Shown: piece by piece, positions 7,557 through 13,453 of the stretch | How positions within the stretch are numbered: position 1 is the first letter of the stretch | How the letters are laid out: every line of letters starts with the position of its first letter | From: a virus | Reading direction: 5' to 3' (one strand) | DNA: 31,262 nt | IMG/VR virus record: IMGVR_UViG_3300025769_000511 | Span: 1 to 31,262 of that record | Program-made: the position numbers and the translations under genes | The notes under the pieces: model-generated | Told to the model about the DNA's origin: nothing | The model's database searches: none | What the model saw: only the letters and a program-made list of their open reading frames with translations

Positions 7557-7772
7557 ATGACTAATGAAGGTAAACTACTTGGTGCACTACGTAAGCGTAT
7601 GCGTGTTACACGTAAGACTGCTATCCAACATGGATGGTCAGAGAACTTAACTGCAGATATCTCACGTCTTCGTAACCGTGGGTATGACATTACTACTGTC
7701 ACTGCTAAAACACCATCAGGTGAACCGTATACTCGCTATCGTTTGGTGGGTGAACCACAAGCAGCAGAGTAA
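7557..7772 (+). CDS. Small helix-turn-helix protein, 71 aa
   Basis: The first 50 residues read as a winged helix-turn-helix: GKLLGALRKRM, then RVTRKTAIQHGW, then NLTADISRLRNRGYDI, ending in a short beta wing (YTRYRLVG). This layout (…SRLRxRGYDI…RYRL) matches small phage helix-turn-helix proteins of unknown target. AAAGGAACT lies upstream of ATG 7557. It could regulate transcription of the replication region; the inverted repeats just upstream are candidate targets. It ends five bases before the next gene. Confidence 0.75.
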   Translation: MTNEGKLLGALRKRMRVTRKTAIQHGWSENLTADISRLRNRGYDITTVTAKTPSGEPYTRYRLVGEPQAAE

Positions 7773-7777
7773 TTAAA

Positions 7778-8629
7778 ATGACAACAGCACAGAAAACAAT
7801 TGATACTTTGGTAGAGGACATTTACAGTCTATTCACCAGTGATGAATCTACAAAGATTCCTGCTACTGCTCTGCAGGAACTAGCGAAGGATGTTACTGAT
7901 GCTGTTGTCGATGCTCTTACTGAGGAAAGAAAGCCAAGAAATAATTTAAGGCTGTCAATGATTGGTCAACCAGCACGTAAGACATGGTACTCTGTCAGAT
8001 CAACTGAACAGGAAGAACTGGCTGGTTCTGACTACATCAAGTTTCTTTATGGAGATATCCTTGAAGCACTTCTTGTCTTTCTTTCTAAAGTATCCGGACA
8101 TAAAGTTACTGACCAACAGAAGCAGGTAGTATTGAATGACGTTGTTGGTCATCAGGATGCAGTAGTTGATGGTGTGCTTGTTGACTTTAAGAGTGCGTCT
8201 TCCTTCTCCTTCAAGAAGTTTACTGAAGGAAAAATATTTAAGGAAGACCCGTTTGGTTATGTGGCACAGCTATCTGCATATGCTCAAGCAAACAATGTAA
8301 GGGAAGCAGGCTGGGTAGTTATCGACAAGACAACAGGAGAGATTGCTTACTGTCCTGTTCACCATATGGATATGATAAATGCAGAAGAAAAAATTAACTA
8401 CTTACGACAAGCTATCGACAGTGACAAGCCACCTTCTCGCTGCTATGATGCTGTGCCTGATGGCCAGTCTGGGAATATGCGTCTGGATACTGGGTGTAAT
8501 TATTGCTCTCATAAGTTTGATTGCTGGTCTGATGCGAATGGTGGCAAGGGACTACGTTCATTCCAATATGCGACGTATGTCAAACATCTAACACATGTAG
8601 AACGTGAACCTAATGTCCCAGAACTATAG
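7778..8629 (+). CDS. RecB/Cas4-type PD-(D/E)XK exonuclease with Cys cluster, 283 aa
   Basis: Residues 57-71 (LRLSMIGQPARKTWY) resemble the entry motif of this nuclease group. Catalytic residues fit the RecB-type PD-(D/E)XK pattern: E96, H125-Q-D127, D136-F-K138, and Q164-x-x-x-Y in YVAQLSAYA. The C-terminal part has C222, C240, C243 and C249, which could ligate an iron-sulfur cluster as in Cas4/AddB, although in those families one Cys is N-terminal. Likely role: processing DNA ends in recombination or degrading host DNA. It overlaps the endonuclease I gene. Confidence 0.8.
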   Translation: MTTAQKTIDTLVEDIYSLFTSDESTKIPATALQELAKDVTDAVVDALTEERKPRNNLRLSMIGQPARKTWYSVRSTEQEELAGSDYIKFLYGDILEALLVFLSKVSGHKVTDQQKQVVLNDVVGHQDAVVDGVLVDFKSASSFSFKKFTEGKIFKEDPFGYVAQLSAYAQANNVREAGWVVIDKTTGEIAYCPVHHMDMINAEEKINYLRQAIDSDKPPSRCYDAVPDGQSGNMRLDTGCNYCSHKFDCWSDANGGKGLRSFQYATYVKHLTHVEREPNVPEL

Positions 8630-9053
8630 ATTCAGATCACGATCAGAAAGAAGAGCAGCAGACTACCTTATAAATTTAGACATTGACTTTGAGTTTGAAC
8701 CACACTACATTCCGTACATGTGGATCGAGTCAAAGAAATATCTTCCTGACTTTATTCTTCCATCTGGTATTATACTAGAGGTGAAAGGTAGGTTCACACT
8801 AGAAGACAGAAAGAAACATCTTTTTCTTAGGCAGTCTAATCCTGACTTGGATGTAAGATTTGTATTCGATAACCCTAACAAGAAATTAAACAAAGGAGCA
8901 AAGACTACCTATGCAGACTGGTGTAACAAGAACGACTTTGTGTTTTGTAAACTCTCTGATGGTATTCCTGACAGTTGGCTAGATGAGAGAGGGAACAGAA
9001 AAGTTTCTGGTAGAAGTGGAAAGTCTCGTAGAAAACAAAACAACAAGTCCTGA
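8613..9053 (+). CDS. T7 endonuclease I-like Holliday junction resolvase, 146 aa
   Basis: The enzyme resolves branched DNA before packaging. The catalytic set of T7 gp3 (E20, D55, E65, K67) is matched by E12, D46, E56 and K58, with the same 10-residue D-to-E spacing, in KYLPDFILPSG and IILEVKG. Further conserved family blocks are RFTLEDRKKHLFLRQ, LDVRFVFDN and TTYADWC. The ATG at 8613 lies inside the end of the previous gene; a GTG at 8604 would add three residues and neither start has a clear ribosome binding site. The C-terminus is a basic Lys/Arg/Ser tail. Length is close to T7 gp3 (149 aa). Confidence 0.93.
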   Translation: MSQNYRFRSRSERRAADYLINLDIDFEFEPHYIPYMWIESKKYLPDFILPSGIILEVKGRFTLEDRKKHLFLRQSNPDLDVRFVFDNPNKKLNKGAKTTYADWCNKNDFVFCKLSDGIPDSWLDERGNRKVSGRSGKSRRKQNNKS

Positions 9054-9327
9054 ACAGATAATGTTTCTTGGTGTTGTCTTACAGGCAATGCTTGATGCTA
9101 CCAAACCAGAAAATAATAGAGAATCAGTAGAATCTAAGACAGCACGTGATGCTGCAAAGGCATGGTTCTTTGCCTCTGTAGGTGTTACTGCTGAAGATTT
9201 TAGTACTGTCTGTGATATAGCAGGTGTGGATGCAGACTATGTTCGTAGCTTTGCATTCAAAGTTCTTAAATCTAAGGAGATTAAATATGTTCGTAGGCGT
9301 ATCAATGCCGTCCTTACCTTTGACTAG
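8983..9327 (+). CDS. Conserved phage protein of unknown function, 114 aa
   Basis: The frame overlaps the endonuclease gene by 71 nt if it starts at 8983. An alternative ATG at 9061, seven bases after the endonuclease stop, would give 88 residues starting MFLGVVLQAMLDATKPE; neither has a clear ribosome binding site. The core (RDAAKAWFFASVG, DFSTVCDIAGVDADYVR, YVRRRINAVL) is a helical pattern I associate with phage proteins of unknown function encoded near replication genes. It could be DNA-binding from its helix arrangement, but I would not assign a role. Confidence 0.7.
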   Translation: MREGTEKFLVEVESLVENKTTSPEQIMFLGVVLQAMLDATKPENNRESVESKTARDAAKAWFFASVGVTAEDFSTVCDIAGVDADYVRSFAFKVLKSKEIKYVRRRINAVLTFD

Positions 9328-9337
9328 GAGAGATACT

Positions 9338-9652
9338 ATGGAAAGAGATGCAGAGATTACTAAGCTATACTCAGAACTTCCTAACTTTAGGTTTGATGAG
9401 TCAGAATATATAGACGAGATGCATGAATACATTTCGTCTACTTATACAGAACATTATGCCAAGGGTAAATATCAAGCCACTGATATCATCCTTGACAGTG
9501 GACATGGCGAGGGTTTTGTCATGGGTAACATATTGAAATACTGGAAGAGATATGGTAACAAGGAAGGAAAGAACAGGAAGGACTTGCTAAAGATTATCCA
9601 CTATGCGATAATCATGCTTTATGTCCACGATCAAGTAACCAAGGGAGAATAA
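9338..9652 (+). CDS. DUF3310-like protein, 104 aa
   Basis: I chose ATG at 9338 because AGGAGAGATACT lies just upstream; an earlier in-frame start at 9224 would run through the previous gene. The C-terminal half, FVMGNILKYWKRYGNKEG followed by KNRKDLLKIIHYAIIML, fits the DUF3310 pattern (F.lGN.iKYl.R.g.K....DL.Ka..Y), a family common in phages and sometimes labelled nucleotide kinase-like without clear biochemical support. It sits six bases before the ribonucleotide reductase gene, in keeping with nucleotide metabolism, but that is context only. Confidence 0.7.
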   Translation: MERDAEITKLYSELPNFRFDESEYIDEMHEYISSTYTEHYAKGKYQATDIILDSGHGEGFVMGNILKYWKRYGNKEGKNRKDLLKIIHYAIIMLYVHDQVTKGE

Positions 9653-9657
9653 AGTAT

Positions 9658-11343
9658 ATGCCTACTTTTCGATCTAATGAAAACCCTATGTTCCGTTCCA
9701 AGTTTAGTGAAGATATCTTCAAACATAAGTACGCACACCATGGCTGTGAAACATGGTCAAGTCTAGCTTCAGTTCTTGTTGATGATGTATGCAGTCCTTA
9801 TCTCAAGGAAGACGAGAAGGAACAGCTAAAGGAATACATTACTGACTTGAAGTTTATTCCCGGTGGTAGGTACTTATACTACGCTGGCCGACCTAACAAG
9901 TTCTTCAACAACTGTTACTTACTACGAGCAGAAGAAGATACACGGGAAGACTGGGCAAACCTTTCATGGAAGGCAGAGTCATGTCTGATGACAGGTGGTG
10001 GTATTGGCGTAGACTATTCTGTCTACCGTGAAGAGGGAAGAGTACTGGCAGGTACTGGCGGTCTTTCTTCTGGACCTATTCCAAAGATGTTGATGATCAA
10101 CGAGATTGGCAGACGGGTTATGCAGGGTGGTAGCAGACGATCTGCTATCTATGCCAGTCTTAACTGGAAACATGCTGATGTAGAAAAGTTTCTTACCAGC
10201 AAGAACTGGTATGACATGCCCGTTGGTAACACAGGTTTTACTATCGGTCAGATAAAGGAACAAGATTTTAATTACATAGCTCCGCTGGACATGACAAACA
10301 TCAGCGTGAACTACGATACTGAATGGTTAATTAACTACTGGGAGACAGGAGATGTTGGGAATACATTTAAGCAGAATGTTCGTCAAGCACTGCGCACCGC
10401 TGAACCGGGATTTTCGTTTAACTTTTTCGACAAAGAAAATGAAACACTTCGTAATGCATGCACTGAAGTTACTTCGGAAGACGATTCGGACGTATGCAAC
10501 TTAGGATCAATCAACCTTGGTAGAGTAGACAACCTTCAAGAGTTTAAGGATATCGTTACTCTAGCCACTAAGTTTCTTATGTGTGGTACATTCAAGGCAA
10601 AGCTGCCTTACGAAAAGGTATACGATGTACGTATTAAAAATCGTAGGCTTGGTCTTGGTTTGATGGGTATGCATGAGTGGTTGATCAAGCGTAGTTACAA
10701 GTACGAGGTAACACCTGAACTGCATAAGTGGTTGGGTGTATACAAGGGTATTAGTGATGAAGTTTCAAAGAAGACTGCAAGTGAGTTTGATTGCAGCACA
10801 CCAGTAGCTAACCGTGCTATTGCACCAACAGGAAGCATTGGTATTCTTGCAGGTACAAGTACGGGTGTTGAACCTATCTTTGCTGTTGCTTACAAGCGAC
10901 GGTACTTGAAGGGAGGCACACGTTGGCACTATCAGTATGTTGTTGACAGTGCAGCACAGGAACTGATAGACTTGTATGGTGCTAATCCTGACAAGATTGA
11001 ATCTGCTCTTGATCTTGCTGAAGACTATCAGAGACGAATCAAGTTTCAGGCAGACGTACAGGACTACGTTGACATGTCTATCTCTTCAACTATTAACTTA
11101 CCATCATGGGGAAGTAAACTTAACAATGAAGATACTGTTGACAGCTTTACTGATGTACTTGCTTCTTACGCTCACCGTTTACGGGGCTTTACTGTATACC
11201 CTGATGGCTGTCGTGGTGGACAGCCACTAACATCAGTACCTTATGCTGAAGCTGTGGATAAGTTAGGTGAAGAGTTTGAGGAAGGACTAGAGACACATGA
11301 CATTTGTGATATTACTGGACATGGAGGGAGTTGCGGAGTTTAA
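9658..11343 (+). CDS. nrdJ: Class II (B12-dependent) ribonucleotide reductase, 561 aa
   Basis: The enzyme reduces ribonucleotides to deoxyribonucleotides. Active-site features are visible: the thiyl-radical Cys and Glu in NACTEV (C268, E270), the redox pair C86 (NNCYLL) and C280 (CNLGSINLG), and APTGSIGILAGTSTGVEPIF (389-408), a class II-like segment. No small radical-generating subunit is encoded in the window, which agrees with a cobalamin-dependent enzyme. At 561 residues it is short for the family. The C-terminus ends GHGGSCGV, with one Cys that could act in electron transfer. It depends on host B12 and reductant. The stop overlaps the next ATG. Confidence 0.93.
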   Translation: MPTFRSNENPMFRSKFSEDIFKHKYAHHGCETWSSLASVLVDDVCSPYLKEDEKEQLKEYITDLKFIPGGRYLYYAGRPNKFFNNCYLLRAEEDTREDWANLSWKAESCLMTGGGIGVDYSVYREEGRVLAGTGGLSSGPIPKMLMINEIGRRVMQGGSRRSAIYASLNWKHADVEKFLTSKNWYDMPVGNTGFTIGQIKEQDFNYIAPLDMTNISVNYDTEWLINYWETGDVGNTFKQNVRQALRTAEPGFSFNFFDKENETLRNACTEVTSEDDSDVCNLGSINLGRVDNLQEFKDIVTLATKFLMCGTFKAKLPYEKVYDVRIKNRRLGLGLMGMHEWLIKRSYKYEVTPELHKWLGVYKGISDEVSKKTASEFDCSTPVANRAIAPTGSIGILAGTSTGVEPIFAVAYKRRYLKGGTRWHYQYVVDSAAQELIDLYGANPDKIESALDLAEDYQRRIKFQADVQDYVDMSISSTINLPSWGSKLNNEDTVDSFTDVLASYAHRLRGFTVYPDGCRGGQPLTSVPYAEAVDKLGEEFEEGLETHDICDITGHGGSCGV

Positions 11344-11909
11344 TGCTTACGTACCACACGTATAAAGAAGTACTACCAAAAGAACTATGCAATAGTATAG
11401 TAGGTATTGCCAAGGAGTTAGACAGTCAGGAAGCTGATGTATATCAGAATGGCAATAGTGTTTTACTTCAAGAGGTAAGGAATAGCAGACTTACTTGGTT
11501 AGAAAATCCTGAACTAACTTCCATTCTACAACTGTACGCAGAGACAGCTAACAAAGAAGCTGGCTGGGACTTTCACATAAATTGTTTTGAAACTCCACAG
11601 ATTTCTTTCTATGGCAAGGGACAGTTCTACGACTGGCACATGGATACTGGCGTAGAACTACCCTCTGATCCTTACAGAAGAAAGCTGGCAGTATGCGTCA
11701 CACTTAACAGTGAGTTTAAGGGTGGTGATCTACAAGTACAGAAGTGGGTGCATCCACAGAATGGAGATAGGTTTGCTACTCTTAAAGAGATGCGAAAGAT
11801 TGGTAGCATTGCTGTCTTTCCTTCCTTTGTATATCATCGTATAACTAAGGTGAAGGAAGGAGAACGATGCTCTCTTGTCTGTTGGTTTAGAGGAGAAAAG
11901 TTTACTTAA
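11343..11909 (+). CDS. 2-oxoglutarate/Fe(II)-dependent oxygenase, 188 aa
   Basis: The double-stranded beta-helix fold carries the metal triad H99-x-D101 (YDWHMDTG) and H165 (FVYHRI), with R175 ten residues later as the likely 2-oxoglutarate anchor (GERCSLVCWFRG). This places it with prolyl-4-hydroxylase/PiuC-like oxygenases; such proteins are common in marine phages, but the substrate is unknown (protein, nucleobase or small molecule). I chose the ATG at 11343, overlapping the nrdJ stop, over a TTG at 11331. CGGAG lies 6-10 nt upstream. Tight coupling with nrdJ is notable. A weak AT-rich hairpin overlaps its stop. Confidence 0.9.
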   Translation: MLTYHTYKEVLPKELCNSIVGIAKELDSQEADVYQNGNSVLLQEVRNSRLTWLENPELTSILQLYAETANKEAGWDFHINCFETPQISFYGKGQFYDWHMDTGVELPSDPYRRKLAVCVTLNSEFKGGDLQVQKWVHPQNGDRFATLKEMRKIGSIAVFPSFVYHRITKVKEGERCSLVCWFRGEKFT

Positions 11910-11916
11910 CTTTTTT
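11896..11916 (+). terminator. Weak AT-rich terminator-like hairpin at the end of the oxygenase gene
   Basis: AAAAGTT and AACTTTT form a seven-base-pair inverted repeat around a five-base loop, followed by further T residues (T-run 11911-11916). It overlaps the stop codon of the oxygenase gene and lies directly before the -35 box of the next promoter. With only one G-C pair per arm it may terminate poorly. Confidence 0.35.
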
Positions 11917-11917
11917 C

Positions 11918-11946
11918 TTGACAACAATTGTATACTGTAGTAGTAT
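11918..11946 (+). promoter_or_regulatory. Sigma70-like promoter upstream of the small heat-shock gene
   Basis: A perfect -35 box TTGACA (11918-11923) is followed after 17 nt by TAGTAT (11941-11946), which matches the -10 consensus at four of six positions. It lies in the non-coding gap before the heat-shock gene, so a transcript would start near 11953, about 50 nt before the ATG. Confidence 0.6.
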
Positions 11947-12003
11947 ATGCATGGTACGACCATAGTGGTGTACTTAATTAACTTGCTTAACAAGGAGATA
12001 ACA

Positions 12004-12420
12004 ATGAACTTTATCGACTACATTAATAAAAACTCTAAGACACTCCCAGACTATATGTTGGGATTTACTTTTGAAGATTTGTTCAAGCGTGTGCCAAGTA
12101 ATGTTGGCGCATTTCCTCCACATGATCTGGAAAAGAATGGTAATTTTTACAAGCTAACACTTGCTGTTGCTGGTTACTCAAAAGAAAATATCAAGATTGA
12201 ATTGAAGGATAGTATCCTTACTATTGTTGGAGACAGAGAAGGTGACGATAGTAAGAACTATATTGTAACAGGTATTGCGGCACGTAAGTTCCGTAAATCA
12301 TTCTCTTTGTCTGACACTATGGAAGTAAGAGACGCAGGCTTAAAGGATGGTCTTCTTACTGTTACATTGGAAGAAGTTGTTCCTGAAGAAGAACAACCTA
12401 AGTTGATCGCAATAAAGTAG
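12004..12420 (+). CDS. Hsp20 / IbpA-type small heat-shock protein, 138 aa
   Basis: Small heat-shock proteins bind unfolding proteins and hold them for refolding. The alpha-crystallin domain spans about residues 40-130: GNFYKLTLAVAGYSKENIKI, DSILTIVGDRE, YIVTGIAARKFRKSFSLSD and GLKDGLLTVTLEE match the IbpA/B pattern. The N-terminus (YMLGFTFEDLF) also resembles the IbpA start region. I chose ATG 12004 because CAAGGAGATAACA is an excellent ribosome binding site; an in-frame ATG at 11947 lies in the leader. The gene has its own promoter and strong terminator, forming a stand-alone unit, probably to aid virion protein folding. Confidence 0.95.
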   Translation: MNFIDYINKNSKTLPDYMLGFTFEDLFKRVPSNVGAFPPHDLEKNGNFYKLTLAVAGYSKENIKIELKDSILTIVGDREGDDSKNYIVTGIAARKFRKSFSLSDTMEVRDAGLKDGLLTVTLEEVVPEEEQPKLIAIK

Positions 12421-12431
12421 GCATAACAACT

Positions 12432-12479
12432 GGGGATACATCAAGGTGGTGGCGGTACTCGCTGATGTATCCCCTTTTT
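12432..12479 (+). terminator. Strong intrinsic terminator after the small heat-shock gene
   Basis: A perfect 12-base-pair stem (arms 12432-12443 and 12463-12474, GGGGATACATCA and its complement) encloses a 19-nt loop that may fold further, followed by TTTTT (12475-12479). It sits 11 nt after the heat-shock stop codon. Its reverse strand lacks an equivalent T-run, so it should act on + strand transcripts. Confidence 0.85.
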
Positions 12480-12492
12480 ACATGGAGTATTA

Positions 12493-12723
12493 ATGAGTTT
12501 TCTTGAACCAACTATAAAGGTAGACCTTACAACAACTACCTGTGATAACATTGTAGTAGAGATTCTAAAGAGTGTTGTCATTGATGATCTTAGTAGTGAT
12601 CTTATTGAAGATGAACTAAAGTCTGCTATTCTAACTACACTAGAATACTTTATGATACCTTCAGAGTTTATTACATTCAAAGAACTTACAGAAAAGATTG
12701 CAGAGGAAGCTACTAATGAGTAG
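12493..12723 (+). CDS. Hypothetical acidic protein, 76 aa
   Basis: ATG 12493 follows GGAGTATTA, a workable ribosome binding site, just past the heat-shock terminator. The product is acidic and helical in the middle (VVEILKSVVIDDLSSDLIEDELKSAILTTLEYF) with no recognised family, signal or membrane segment. Its last codons overlap the ATG of the glycosyltransferase gene by eight bases, so it is likely coupled to the glycan cassette. Its own promoter is not evident. Confidence 0.65.
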   Translation: MSFLEPTIKVDLTTTTCDNIVVEILKSVVIDDLSSDLIEDELKSAILTTLEYFMIPSEFITFKELTEKIAEEATNE

Positions 12724-13453
12724 TCTTCCTACAATCTACATAGGATATGATCCAAAGGAAAAAACGTACTGTGATGTGCTGGAATACAGCATTAATAAAT
12801 ATACTTCTGGTCCTGTAAATATTGTACGTCTTACTCAGGATAGTGTAAGACGTTCAGGTTTGTATTGGAGAGCAGGTACTATCAAGGAAGGACAGCAGGT
12901 AGATACGTTTGACAATAAGCCTTTCTCTACTGAGTTTAGTTTCACACGTTTTCTTGTACCATTCCTTAATGTGCATCAAGGTCTTGCCCTGTTTGTTGAC
13001 TGCGACATGTACTTTAGAGATGACGTTATGAAACTATTTAATATGTTCTCAGACAGAAACTTTAGTGTTGCCTGCGTCCACCACAACTATGTTCCTAAAG
13101 ATACATACAAAATGGACAACCAGTTACAGCAGTCTTATTACAGAAAGAACTGGTCTAGCTTTATGCTTTGGAACTGTGCAAGTCCAGAATTAAATGAACT
13201 TACTGTAGCTGACGTTAATGTTAAGAATGGTAGCTGGCTACACTCTTTATATTGGGCAGATAAAGTAGCACAACTGGCTGAAGAGTGGAACTGGCTTGAC
13301 GGTCATTCATCTGAAAGCATTGATCCTAAGTGTGTACACTTTACAACAGGAGGACCATTGTTCAGAGGATGGGATGGTAAGAGAGAGATAGACAACCACT
13401 ATGCAAAAGAGTGGACTGAATTATATAAGGAGATGAGTGAACAAAATGGTTAG
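12716..13453 (+). CDS. GT8-like glycosyltransferase, 245 aa
   Basis: The protein resembles GT-A fold transferases of family 8 type. It starts TIYIGYDPKE, a typical first strand with nucleotide-sugar contacts; FTRFLVPFLNV and then ALFVDCDMYFRDD carry the metal-binding DxD (D95-C-D97). GPLFRGW near the end resembles the C-terminal substrate segment. I chose ATG 12716, inside the end of the previous gene with GAGGAAG upstream, over a TTG at 12698. Donor and acceptor are unknown. It overlaps the start of the large fusion gene, so the two probably act on the same glycan, either on virion proteins or on the host surface. Confidence 0.8.
   Translation: MSSLPTIYIGYDPKEKTYCDVLEYSINKYTSGPVNIVRLTQDSVRRSGLYWRAGTIKEGQQVDTFDNKPFSTEFSFTRFLVPFLNVHQGLALFVDCDMYFRDDVMKLFNMFSDRNFSVACVHHNYVPKDTYKMDNQLQQSYYRKNWSSFMLWNCASPELNELTVADVNVKNGSWLHSLYWADKVAQLAEEWNWLDGHSSESIDPKCVHFTTGGPLFRGWDGKREIDNHYAKEWTELYKEMSEQNG

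Noticed and set aside
12432-12479. Hairpin considered as an attachment site or riboswitch
   Set aside because: A 12-bp perfect stem with a T-run right after a stop codon is better explained as an intrinsic terminator.
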